Positions 18,221-25,924 of a DNA stretch of 49,195 bases are shown in pieces. How positions within the stretch are numbered: the first letter of the stretch is position 1; every line of letters starts with the position of its first letter. The stretch comes from an uncultured Moraxella sp. (GTDB lineage: Bacteria; Pseudomonadota; Gammaproteobacteria; Pseudomonadales; Moraxellaceae). Under the pieces are notes generated by a model. That model was not told the DNA's origin. It saw only the letters and a program-made list of their open reading frames with translations, and did no database searches. The position numbers were made by a program, and so were the translations under genes. The DNA lies in contig CALTTC010000016.1 in the NCBI GenBank assembly GCA_943908425.1, forward strand, positions 1 through 49,195, given 5' to 3'.

Positions 18221-18478
18221 TTATTTATCCCAAATTTTTTGGTATTTGACTAACAGCTCGCTGTCGCTTTCAATGCGTTCTGGGTCTTTAATAATGCAAT
18301 CAATCGGGCAGACCTTATCGCAGGTCGGCTCATTATAAAAGCCCACACACTCAGTACAAAGGTCAGGATTGATGACGTAGGTTTTTTGCCCTTTAGGGTC
18401 GTAGCTTATGGCATCATTTGGGCACTCTGGCTCGCAGATGTCGCAGTTGATGCAGTCGGTGGTGATTTTGAGCGCCAT
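18221..18478 (-). CDS. yfhL: YfhL-family 2[4Fe-4S] ferredoxin
   Basis: The 85-residue bacterial-type ferredoxin carries two cluster motifs: CINCDICEPECP (about residues 9-20) and CTECVGFYNEPTCDKVCP (about residues 41-58). The longer CxxC-x8-C spacing and the C-terminal helix are typical of the YfhL/Alvin subgroup. In E. coli, YfhL supports hydroxylation of 23S rRNA C2501, and its relatives are natural partners for U32-family RNA hydroxylases such as TrhP, whose gene lies 2.8 kb upstream on the same strand with the restriction-modification cassette between them. The start is 11 bases after the methylase stop. Confidence 0.93.
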   Translation of the reverse strand: MALKITTDCINCDICEPECPNDAISYDPKGQKTYVINPDLCTECVGFYNEPTCDKVCPIDCIIKDPERIESDSELLVKYQKIWDK

Positions 18479-18489
18479 AATTCTAATAA

Positions 18490-19299
18490 TTAAATCAAAC
18501 TAATTTGTTCTCTTACTTTTTGTTTTAATGCCTTCTTAGTTCGCTCATTAATTGCATCAAATCGTCTTTTGCTCAATGCCAAAAATTCACTTTCTTTCTC
18601 AATGCCAATAAATCGCCTATCAAGTAAGAGGCAAGTAATGCCAGTAGTTGACGAGCCTGCAAAGGGATCTAAAACCAAATCGTCTTTTTGTGTTGATGCC
18701 AAAACAATACGAGATAGCAATCCTAGTGGTTTTTGTGTCGGATGTTTGCCTTGCTCTTTTTCCCATTTTGTTACCGCAGACAGTCGCCAAATATCTTTCA
18801 TTTGCTTATCACCATTTAGTCGCTTCATTAAATCATAATCAAAATAATGTGGAATTTTTGGGTGTTTTCTTGCCCAAATTATCCATTCTGCAGAATTGGT
18901 GAAATAGCGACAAGAGAAGTTAGGTGGTGGGTTTGGTTTTTCCCAAGTGATGACATTTAGGATTTTAAAACCCAATTCATTGAGTAATTGACCTATGCTA
19001 AAAATATTGTGATGTGTGCCGCTAATCCAAATCGTACCATCATCAGTCAAGACTTGTCTTATTTTTGTGAGCCAATCGTGATTAAACTGACTTATATTAT
19101 GCAAGTCAGCCCTATCCCATTCACCCTTATTTACTGATTGGATGCGCCCATTTTTTACTGTTAAGCCATCATTAGATAAAAAGTATGGCGGATCAGCAAA
19201 AATCATATTGACTGATTTGTCCGCTAAAGTGGGCAAGATTGCCAGACAATCTCCTTGATGAAGTGAAAAATTTTGCTTAGGTGATTGATAGTATAGCAT
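18490..19299 (-). CDS. DpnA/MboC-type DNA adenine methyltransferase (GATC, beta class)
   Basis: The 269-residue S-adenosylmethionine-dependent enzyme has the beta-class order: catalytic DPPY (FADPPYFLSN, about residues 35-44) before the cofactor motif DPFAGSSTTG (about residues 215-224). The block ITWEKPNPPPNFSCRYF and the GKHPTQKPLGLL motif closely resemble M.DpnA, the second methylase of DpnII-type systems, which modifies adenine in GATC and can act on single-stranded DNA during natural transformation. It is transcribed away from the controller gene. Specificity is inferred from similarity only. Confidence 0.88.
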   Translation of the reverse strand: MLYYQSPKQNFSLHQGDCLAILPTLADKSVNMIFADPPYFLSNDGLTVKNGRIQSVNKGEWDRADLHNISQFNHDWLTKIRQVLTDDGTIWISGTHHNIFSIGQLLNELGFKILNVITWEKPNPPPNFSCRYFTNSAEWIIWARKHPKIPHYFDYDLMKRLNGDKQMKDIWRLSAVTKWEKEQGKHPTQKPLGLLSRIVLASTQKDDLVLDPFAGSSTTGITCLLLDRRFIGIEKESEFLALSKRRFDAINERTKKALKQKVREQISLI

Positions 19300-19421
19300 A
19301 TTCTACAGCTCTATTGTATTTAAGATAAGGTGCAAAAATCAAATAGCTACTTAGGTTTTTAGATTTTACCATCAAAGTTGTTTTTACACCAACCCAATTT
19401 ATCATATCTTTTATCCTAAAA

Positions 19422-19442
19422 TAACACTTATTGTATGTGTTA
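19422..19442. promoter_or_regulatory. Putative operator for the restriction-modification controller
   Basis: TAACAC (19422-19427) and GTGTTA (19437-19442) form a dyad with 9 bases between; the arms extend to eight matches in nine. It lies 30 bases upstream of the XRE gene start and immediately after a possible -10 (TAAAAT, 19417-19422). It also lies about 125 bases from the divergent methylase start. This is the expected place for a C-box. Confidence 0.5.
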
Positions 19443-19472
19443 AAGTTTATCGAAAAATGGAAAATAAGTTAA

Positions 19473-19688
19473 ATGAAAAAACAAATTTTAGTGCAGTTTG
19501 GGCAACGCATCCGTCAGCTACGCAAAGATCATGGGCTAACCCAAGAACAGTTGGCAGAAAAAACAGGTTTACATCATAACTATATTGGTATGGTGGAGCG
19601 TGGTGAACGCAATCTTGCTTTGGTAAATATTGAAATTTTTGCCAAGGCATTTGATTTGAGTTTATCAGAATTATTTATTTTTGGATAA
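19473..19688 (+). CDS. XRE-type helix-turn-helix protein, probable R-M controller
   Basis: The 71-residue protein is a single HTH_3 domain: FGQRIRQLRKDHGLTQEQLAEKTGLHHNYIGMVERGERN. It has the length and character of restriction-modification C proteins, which bind as dimers upstream of their own gene to time endonuclease expression after entry into a new host. It starts 31 bases after the dyad at 19422-19442 and ends 8 bases before the nuclease gene, so the two are almost certainly co-transcribed. The ribosome binding site is weak. Confidence 0.85.
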   Translation: MKKQILVQFGQRIRQLRKDHGLTQEQLAEKTGLHHNYIGMVERGERNLALVNIEIFAKAFDLSLSELFIFG

Positions 19689-19696
19689 AATTTTTT

Positions 19697-20374
19697 ATGA
19701 AATTAGAAGAAGTTTTTGATAAGTTACCTGATTTGTATTACAAAAAATTTTCTGAATTAAAGCTACAGGAGGATATTGGCGGATTTACGATAAATAAAGG
19801 TAATACAGGGCAATTTTTACAACAGTTATTGGGTATGCCAAATAACAGTGACTTAACCGATTTCGAAGATGGAGAGTTAAAGACAAATAAATCATCACAA
19901 GATGGCACGCCAAAAGAAACTATGTTTATTACTCAAATATCGAGAGATTTTGATGAATTGTTTTTTGGCAAAAATTCAACAAATAGACTATTTACCAAAA
20001 TCAGCAACTTACTTTATTTACCTGTATGCAAAGAGAGTATAGATCCAGAGGAATGGTATTTTTTACCTGCCTATCATATAAAAATTCAAGAAAATGAATG
20101 TCTCTCAAAGATACTACAACAAGACTTCTTGAATATAAAAAATCAAATCTTACATCATTTGAATAATTCATCAGATGGATTTATTCATACATCAAGTGGA
20201 AGATATATTCAAATTAGAAGCAAAGATTCTAAACGCAAAGATGGAAACTATAATCCAATCTATTCACAGAATTTACAACGAAATATCTCTAACAAGAACC
20301 ACGCTTTTTATTTTAAACGTGACTTTATGATAGACATACAAAGAGGCATTATTCCTGCTAGCAAAATAGTTTAA
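19697..20374 (+). CDS. MutH/Sau3AI-like restriction endonuclease, probably GATC-specific
   Basis: The 225-residue protein contains a MutH-type core: KGNTGQFLQQLLG (about residues 34-46), then Asp55-x4-Glu60-x-Lys62 in DFEDGELKT, then GTPKETMFITQ. This matches the order KGxxGQxLE...D...ExK seen in MutH and Sau3AI, which cut at GATC. The MutH glutamate in GQLLE is glutamine here (Gln42). The remaining sequence is not recognisable by eye. Its company with Dam-type and DpnA-type methylases and a controller gene supports a restriction role. Its stop overlaps the stop of the convergent methylase gene by 2 bases. Composition is AT-rich and lysine/asparagine-rich, unlike the flanking core genes, suggesting transfer. 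Confidence 0.75.
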   Translation: MKLEEVFDKLPDLYYKKFSELKLQEDIGGFTINKGNTGQFLQQLLGMPNNSDLTDFEDGELKTNKSSQDGTPKETMFITQISRDFDELFFGKNSTNRLFTKISNLLYLPVCKESIDPEEWYFLPAYHIKIQENECLSKILQQDFLNIKNQILHHLNNSSDGFIHTSSGRYIQIRSKDSKRKDGNYNPIYSQNLQRNISNKNHAFYFKRDFMIDIQRGIIPASKIV

Positions 20375-21261
20375 ATATTTTTTGAATTAGAAATCAACAA
20401 TTCACTGATACTTTTTCGCCCTGAACTTTTAGCACTAATTGCTCGGTTAGCTTGAATACGTTCAATGAAAAAACCATGATATAAATCATCAAAGTAATCA
20501 TCATCAGTATCATGATTTTTTGGATCAGAATTACTCAAAATAAATTGATGACCTAAATCATGTATTTGTCGGCAAAATTGAGCAAGGCGTTTTTGCTCAG
20601 CATCATTAAACCCTTGTTCGGAATAAGCGGTAAAGCTTGCTGTTTCACTAATAGGACGATAAGGCGGATCGATATAGAATAAACACGGCATATCATTTGG
20701 GATATAACTTAAAGTTTGACTAAAATCACCGACCAATATTTTAATGCCTTGTAATTTTTCAGATAAAGCAAAGATATTTTCTTTGTCTAAAAACTTTGGT
20801 TGTTTATAACTACCAATAGGCACATTAAATTGATTTTTTTTATTAACACGGTATAAACCATTAAAACCAGCTTTATTTAAAAAAATAAATAAACTTGCTT
20901 GAATAGTAATATCATTTTCTCTTGAGTTAAATAACGATCTTTTTGCATAAAAAAATGGTTTTTTTTCATCTAATGTTGTTAATTCATCATAGGCGGATTG
21001 TAATTGGTTTAATTGATTAATCAGTTGTTGTGGATTTTTTTGGATACTTTGGTAAACATGAATTAAATCAGCGTTGTTATCATTGATAATTAACCTTTTT
21101 AAATGCGGTAAATTATCCAAAGCCCAAAAACTCACCGCACCACCACCAACAAATGGCTCAATCAAACAAAAATCCTGTGTTTGAACGTATGGAGGAAAAC
21201 GTGAGATAATCTCGCTTAGTAATTGAGATTTTCCGCCTGCCCATTTTAATATTGGCTTCAC
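20371..21261 (-). CDS. Dam/DpnM-type DNA adenine methyltransferase (GATC, alpha class)
   Basis: The 296-residue protein has the alpha-class order: KWAGGKSQLL and FVGGGAVSFW for cofactor binding at the N-terminus, INDNNADLIHVY, and the catalytic DPPYRP (about residues 198-203), followed by SNSDPKNHD. This is the Dam/M.DpnM/M.MboA family that makes N6-methyladenine in GATC on duplex DNA. It converges on the nuclease gene with overlapping stops. Its start lies 9 bases downstream of the trhP stop, so it may be transcribed from trhP as well as from any promoter of its own. Confidence 0.92.
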   Translation of the reverse strand: MKPILKWAGGKSQLLSEIISRFPPYVQTQDFCLIEPFVGGGAVSFWALDNLPHLKRLIINDNNADLIHVYQSIQKNPQQLINQLNQLQSAYDELTTLDEKKPFFYAKRSLFNSRENDITIQASLFIFLNKAGFNGLYRVNKKNQFNVPIGSYKQPKFLDKENIFALSEKLQGIKILVGDFSQTLSYIPNDMPCLFYIDPPYRPISETASFTAYSEQGFNDAEQKRLAQFCRQIHDLGHQFILSNSDPKNHDTDDDYFDDLYHGFFIERIQANRAISAKSSGRKSISELLISNSKNI

Positions 21262-21270
21262 GATTCCCCC

Positions 21271-22863
21271 TTAACTATAAACCACCTTATCCACATTTTT
21301 CATCACCAACGCAAACTGTAGTCCATCGTCCATATCCCTAAACGGATTGGCAATCTGGCATACCCAACCCGACCCCAATGCCCCATCGATTGGCTCACCT
21401 TTTTTATCCCACATCTGACTAAGCTCATAGCTGACATTGCCTTTTGGGGTCATGATCTCAATGGTATCACCGACCATGAGCTTGTTTTTGACCGTCAATG
21501 TCAAACGCTCTGATGTAAATGCCGACACCTCCGCCACAAACTGCTGATACTCGGTTTTTGACGAACCGTGTTCATAATTTTGATAATCAGAATGCACGTG
21601 CCGTCTTAAAAATCCCTCGGTATAGCCCCGATTGGCAAGCCCATCCAACGCCGTTATCAAGCTAGTATCAAACGGCTTGCCCGCCAGTGCATCATCAATC
21701 GCACGGCGATACACCTGAGCGGTGCGTGCCACATAATAATGCGACTTGGTACGCCCCTCAATCTTTAAAGAATGCACCCCCATATTCACCAAATCAGGCA
21801 CCAGCTCCACCGCTCGCAAATCCTTAGAATTCATAATATAAGTGCCGTGCTCATCTTCATACATCGCCATCAGCTCACCCTTGCGACCTGGCTCCTCTAG
21901 CAACACCACCTCATCGCTTGGGCTTTGGACATAATCCTCCTTCATCACGGTATCGCCATTTAAATCCACCATCGCTACATTTACCGTGTCATTTACATTT
22001 ACCGTACTAATTGCGTTGCTGTCGTGGCTTTGATTGGGAATAAAGACTTCCGGACTTGTCTGATTGGCTGGGTCTTGGGCTGGATTTGGGGCGGTTTTGG
22101 GAGCAATTTGTGGCACAACTTTTGGCACAATATCGCCTGTCTCATTCTCCACCGCCTGATAAGTCTTATAATTCCAGCGACAAGCATTGGTGCAAGTGCC
22201 TTGATTGGCATCACGTTTATTGATATAGCCTGACAACAAACACCGCCCAGAATACGCCATACACAACGCCCCGTGGACAAACACCTCAATCTGCATATCA
22301 GGCACTTCTTGAATAATCTGCTCAATCTCTTTTAAGGACAACTCACGGCTCACAATTACCCGAGATACCCCCATCTGCCCCCAAAACTTCACCGTCGCCC
22401 AATTCACCGCATTCGCCTGTACCGACAAATGAATGGGCTGGTCAGGAAACGCCTCACGCACCATCATAATCATACCAGCATCTGACATAATCAAGGCATC
22501 AGGCTTCATCTCAATCACAGGGCGAATGTCCTCAATAAACGTTTTAAGCTTGGCATTGTGAGCCTGAATATTGACCACCACATAAAACCGCTTACCCAGC
22601 GAATGGGCATAAGCAATGCCTTTGGCTAAATTTTCCTCATCAAAATCATTATTACGCACCCGCAAAGAATAACGAGCCTGCCCTGCATACACCGCATCCG
22701 CCCCATAGGCAAAAGCGTATTGCATATTTTTAAATGTACCAGCAGGGCATAACAGCTCTGCCTTATGGACTTGGCTATCGGTTCGGCTATTGGGTGAGTT
22801 ATCAGATAAGCTATCGGATAAGTTGTTGGTTGTCGTATTGGCTGGATTGGGGTGCATAGTCAT
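21271..22863 (-). CDS. trhP: tRNA 5-hydroxyuridine synthesis protein TrhP (YegQ, U32 family) with an insertion
   Basis: TrhP is a U32-family protein required for prephenate-dependent 5-hydroxyuridine formation at wobble U34 in tRNAs. Conserved features include KAELLCPAGTFKNMQYAFAYGADAVY, the cysteine set Cys201, Cys208, Cys224, Cys228 (likely iron-sulfur ligands), and SLKIEGRTKSHYYVARTAQVYRRAIDDA. At 530 residues it is longer than E. coli YegQ (about 450). The extra length comes from a polar N-terminal leader of about 33 residues and a low-complexity Pro/Ala/Asn/Thr insertion at about residues 240-310, placed just after the cysteine cluster. ATG codons at 22863 and 22857 are equally possible starts. 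It is not a peptidase despite older naming. Confidence 0.92.
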   Translation of the reverse strand: MTMHPNPANTTTNNLSDSLSDNSPNSRTDSQVHKAELLCPAGTFKNMQYAFAYGADAVYAGQARYSLRVRNNDFDEENLAKGIAYAHSLGKRFYVVVNIQAHNAKLKTFIEDIRPVIEMKPDALIMSDAGMIMMVREAFPDQPIHLSVQANAVNWATVKFWGQMGVSRVIVSRELSLKEIEQIIQEVPDMQIEVFVHGALCMAYSGRCLLSGYINKRDANQGTCTNACRWNYKTYQAVENETGDIVPKVVPQIAPKTAPNPAQDPANQTSPEVFIPNQSHDSNAISTVNVNDTVNVAMVDLNGDTVMKEDYVQSPSDEVVLLEEPGRKGELMAMYEDEHGTYIMNSKDLRAVELVPDLVNMGVHSLKIEGRTKSHYYVARTAQVYRRAIDDALAGKPFDTSLITALDGLANRGYTEGFLRRHVHSDYQNYEHGSSKTEYQQFVAEVSAFTSERLTLTVKNKLMVGDTIEIMTPKGNVSYELSQMWDKKGEPIDGALGSGWVCQIANPFRDMDDGLQFALVMKNVDKVVYS

Positions 22864-22991
22864 AACAAGGCTTAATATTCAGTGATTATTTTTTGGCATT
22901 ATAACAAAACAAACACCCATAAGCGACTTGTCTTTTAATAAATATAACTAATAAATCAGTTTAGCTTATTAAGATATATTAAAAAAAGTAC

Positions 22992-23021
22992 TTGAAATTA
23001 TCAACATCATCATCATATACT
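22992..23021 (+). promoter_or_regulatory. pirin gene promoter
   Basis: TTGAAA (22992-22997), an 18-bp spacer and TATACT (23016-23021) lie 35 bases upstream of the pirin ATG. Confidence 0.6.
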
Positions 23022-23055
23022 TTTTATCTTTAAAACCCATCAAAGGAGAACTCAG

Positions 23056-23787
23056 ATGCAAACCATCTACCATCAAAACGAAAGCCGTGGCAAAGCAGAT
23101 TTTGGCTGGCTAAAAAGTCGCCACACCTTCAGCTTTGGCGAATACCACAACCCAGAGCGGGTTAATTTTGGCGTATTGCGTGTGATTAACGATGACTATG
23201 TCAAAGGCGGTGAAGGCTTTGGCACCCACCCCCACAGAGACATGGAGATTATCAGCATTCCCTTATCAGGCGATTTGGCACACAAAGACAGTATCGGTAA
23301 CGGCAGTGTGATTCGTGAAGGCGATATCCAAGTCATGTCGGCTGGTACAGGCATTACCCACAGCGAAATGAACGCCAACGAAAACGAAGCGGTTAAATTT
23401 TTGCAAATTTGGGTAATGAGCAAAAAACGTGGCGTAGAACCACGCTACCAACAAATCAGCCTAAAAGACATTGTCAAGCCCAACGAGCTGTCGCAAGTAT
23501 TAAGCCCCAACGCTGATGACGCAGGCGTATGGGTACATCAAGACGCTTGGTTTTTCTTAGGCAAATTTGACAGCCCAAAAACCGTAACCCACACCCTAAA
23601 AGACAAAGGCAATGGGGCTTATATCTTTGTTATTGAAGGTAAAGCCAAAGTTGGCGACAAAGAACTGGACACCAGAGACGGCTTGGGTGTTTGGGATGTG
23701 GAATCTTTTGATATTGAGATTGAGGCAAACAGCCGTATTTTGGTTATGGAAGTGCCAATGGACGTAAACGCTCACACCAACCAATAA
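23056..23787 (+). CDS. Pirin family bicupin protein
   Basis: The 243-residue cupin protein has the N-terminal pirin domain with the iron-binding set in THPHRDME (about residues 57-64) and THSEMN (about residues 102-107), and the pirin C-terminal cupin. The bacterial relative YhhW has quercetin 2,3-dioxygenase activity in vitro, but a physiological substrate is not established. AAAGGAG at 23042-23048 is 7 nt from the ATG. It has its own promoter and a strong terminator, so it is a single-gene unit. Confidence 0.92.
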   Translation: MQTIYHQNESRGKADFGWLKSRHTFSFGEYHNPERVNFGVLRVINDDYVKGGEGFGTHPHRDMEIISIPLSGDLAHKDSIGNGSVIREGDIQVMSAGTGITHSEMNANENEAVKFLQIWVMSKKRGVEPRYQQISLKDIVKPNELSQVLSPNADDAGVWVHQDAWFFLGKFDSPKTVTHTLKDKGNGAYIFVIEGKAKVGDKELDTRDGLGVWDVESFDIEIEANSRILVMEVPMDVNAHTNQ

Positions 23788-23804
23788 TGCTTGATTAAAC
23801 CAAT

Positions 23805-23830
23805 AAAACCTCCTAATTTTAGGGGGTTTT
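23805..23830 (+). terminator. Terminator after the pirin gene
   Basis: AAAACCTCCT (23805-23814) pairs with AGGGGGTTTT (23821-23830) with one G-U wobble around a 6-base loop. The T tract is short and is contained in the stem. Confidence 0.75.
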
Positions 23831-24146
23831 ATCTTGTTGATTGGGCTTGTGTTAAACAGTGATTTAAACCAAATGCAACTCAACGTATTTAATCAAAAAA
23901 GTACTGACAATAAAAGATAATCATTAAAACCATCATTATTTAATTGATTTTATATTGGTTTAATTAGGTAAATTAAGCCGTTGAGTGATTTTATCTATCA
24001 ACCGTGTCTAAATTAACCTTGTTTAATAAAGAATTTTTTTAAAGCCAACTTATTTGGTTGATTTTTTAATGTTTTGGGTGGCTGTTAGGTGATTTAATTA
24101 AATAGTTAATAGTTGAGTTAAAAAAATTATCAATAAGTGATTGCTA
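23831..24146. other. Non-coding interval before the DedA gene
   Basis: The 316 bases are AT-rich with no gene-like frame. No confident promoter was found for the downstream gene. Confidence 0.5.
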
Positions 24147-24761
24147 ATGAATGAATTGATTGTAGAGATAATGCAGACGCTTGGCTTATTCGGTGTTGGG
24201 TTTTTGATGTTTTTAGAAAACGTGTTTCCGCCCATTCCAAGTGAGCTGATTATGCCAGCAGCAGGATTTGCCGCCGCCCAAGGGCAAATGAGCCTATTTT
24301 GGGTGGTGGTGGCAGGCACAATGGGGGCGGTGCTTGGGGCATTACCGCTTTATTATTTGGGGACGGTGTTTGATGAAAAGCGTCTAACAAGCCTTGTAGA
24401 ACGCTATGGCAAATATATGCTCGTAACGCCAAGCGATGTCAAAAATGCCAAAACGTGGTTTGATAAATATGGCTACTGGGTGGTGTTTTTTGGGCGAATG
24501 ATACCTGCCATACGCTCGCTGATTTCTATCCCTGCTGGTATGAACAAAATGCCCCTTGTGCCATTTTTGTTATTGACGGCGGTGGGGTCGGCTATTTGGA
24601 CGTTTATGCTGGCTTATGCTGGGTTTGTGCTTGGGGCGAATTACGATAAGGTTGAGCAATTTATTGCCCCCATTAGCAAACTTGTGGTGGCGGTGGTATT
24701 GATGGTTGCGATTGTCGTTGCATTTTTTCGCATAAAAACGGTATTTTTTGATAAACGGTAA
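24147..24761 (+). CDS. DedA family membrane protein
   Basis: About 204 residues with four to five hydrophobic segments. DedA/SNARE-associated family motifs are present: LENVFPPIPSELIMPAAGF near the N-terminus, GTMGAVLGALPLYYLG, and the FGRMIPAIRSLISIPAGMNKM segment with the conserved arginines. DedA proteins are proton-dependent transporters; members are implicated in flipping undecaprenyl phosphate or phospholipids and in maintaining proton-motive force and drug tolerance. The ATG at 24147 is preceded by AAGTGA at 7 nt; a TTG at 24141 is less likely. Confidence 0.9.
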   Translation: MNELIVEIMQTLGLFGVGFLMFLENVFPPIPSELIMPAAGFAAAQGQMSLFWVVVAGTMGAVLGALPLYYLGTVFDEKRLTSLVERYGKYMLVTPSDVKNAKTWFDKYGYWVVFFGRMIPAIRSLISIPAGMNKMPLVPFLLLTAVGSAIWTFMLAYAGFVLGANYDKVEQFIAPISKLVVAVVLMVAIVVAFFRIKTVFFDKR

Positions 24762-25098
24762 TGTTATAGGTCAAGACAGTAGCCTAAAAGGCTTGATAGA
24801 AAGGTTTGGTTGGCTACTTTGATAAATGAGTTTAACAATAAATGGATTTGGGTTATCAGCGATTGTTATTTAATCCATTTAACCATCAATCTAACAAAAA
24901 TAAATCTAACAAAAACAATTTCATAAAAACAATCTTAATAAACAGTCTAAATACTTGCTAAATAATCCGTTTTACACACTTATGTTTTACACACTCACAA
25001 AGCACGCCGATATAATCTTTAAATAGGCAACTAGTATTGGCGATAAATAGCGGTGCGTTATCTTATCAATGGCTGAATAAATTGATTGTCAGGATAAC
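24762..25098. other. Non-coding interval with short direct repeats
   Basis: No gene is seen in 337 bases. A 12-bp word, GTTTTACACACT, occurs at 24969-24980 and 24984-24995 (15-bp period), and a TCTAACAAAAA word occurs twice around 24890-24920. The DedA gene (plus) and BLUF gene (minus) converge here. Confidence 0.5.
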
Positions 25099-25647
25099 TT
25101 ATTTAATAATTGCCCAAAAAGAGACGATAAACAAGCACAGTAATACCGCTTGCAGTAGCAAAAATTTATGATGATTTGTCCAAAAATCGTGCAGGGTTAA
25201 GCTTGTTTTGCTTTGCCAGCTGATGAGCGATTGTTTGAGATGTTCGCTGTGATAATGCTTTAATAGCTCAATGCTGTGATGCAGGCGTGGCATATCCCAC
25301 ACCAAGGGGCTGTCCCGAAAACAGATGGGCAGATGGCGAGACACGCTCTCAAAGCTGGCACAGTGCATTGCCCAATGGGTGAATTGTCTGGTGCTGATGT
25401 CGCCTTCGCTAATCACAGTGACTTCACTGTGGCGATGGTCGCCTTTAAGCTTGGCAAGTAGGGCGATAATTTCATTTTTAGCCCCTTCAATGTATTGCCA
25501 AAACTCACCTTTGCCATAGCATAAAAAGCCTGTAATGCCTTTTTTGGCGTTGTTTTGTTCTGAAACAGTAAAAATTTCACGCAATACGCCATAGCCGATA
25601 TCGGCGTTGTATTTACTGACATAAACCAGATGATAAAGGGTAGCCAA
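25099..25647 (-). CDS. BLUF-domain blue-light receptor with C-terminal membrane anchor
   Basis: BLUF domains bind FAD and sense blue light through a Tyr-Gln hydrogen-bond switch. The key residues are present, numbered from the start at 25647: Tyr9 (LVYVS), Asn33 (NNAKKGITG), Gln51 (EFWQYIEG) and Trp92/Met94 (HWAMHC). After the BLUF domain comes a helical region of about 60 residues and a single transmembrane helix at the extreme C-terminus (LLLQAVLLCLFIVSFWAII), making it a tail-anchored receptor. No ATG is available: TTG at 25647 gives the usual BLUF N-terminus, while TTG at 25665 would leave only a 4-nt leader after the TATAAT at 25676-25681. The output is unknown. Confidence 0.85.
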   Translation of the reverse strand: MATLYHLVYVSKYNADIGYGVLREIFTVSEQNNAKKGITGFLCYGKGEFWQYIEGAKNEIIALLAKLKGDHRHSEVTVISEGDISTRQFTHWAMHCASFESVSRHLPICFRDSPLVWDMPRLHHSIELLKHYHSEHLKQSLISWQSKTSLTLHDFWTNHHKFLLLQAVLLCLFIVSFWAIIK

Positions 25648-25675
25648 GGGACACTTATGGGACAATGAAAATGCT

Positions 25676-25681
25676 ATTATA
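25676..25681 (-). promoter_or_regulatory. Candidate -10 element for the BLUF gene
   Basis: A perfect TATAAT on the minus strand, with expected transcription start near 25669. No convincing -35 hexamer is seen. It bears on the start choice of the downstream gene. Confidence 0.35.
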
Positions 25682-25854
25682 ACATATTTTTACAAAAAAT
25701 GATTTTTTGTTATGATTGTGTTAATTTATTTTAGGATTGAGTTTTATAAAATGGGGCCCTAGTTAAATTAAGCGTGTATAAGCGTGCATTATGGTTGAGT
25801 TAGGCGTGTATCATAAAGCGTGCATTGTTAAGCTTTTGTTAAGTGTGGCTTAGC

Positions 25855-25884
25855 AAAAAAGCACCCAATTTAAGGTGCTTTTTT
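25855..25884 (-). terminator. serA terminator (symmetrical)
   Basis: AAAAAAGCACC (25855-25865) pairs with GGTGCTTTTTT (25874-25884) around an 8-base loop. It lies 41 bases past the serA stop, and its A/T flanks let it work in both directions. Confidence 0.88.
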
Positions 25885-25924
25885 GATTAATTAGTTAAGT
25901 GTGGATTAGCGACAGGTGAGATGA

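Noticed and set aside
21271..22863. U32 collagenase-like peptidase
   Set aside because: The sequence blocks match TrhP/YegQ, a tRNA modification protein; the peptidase label is historical.
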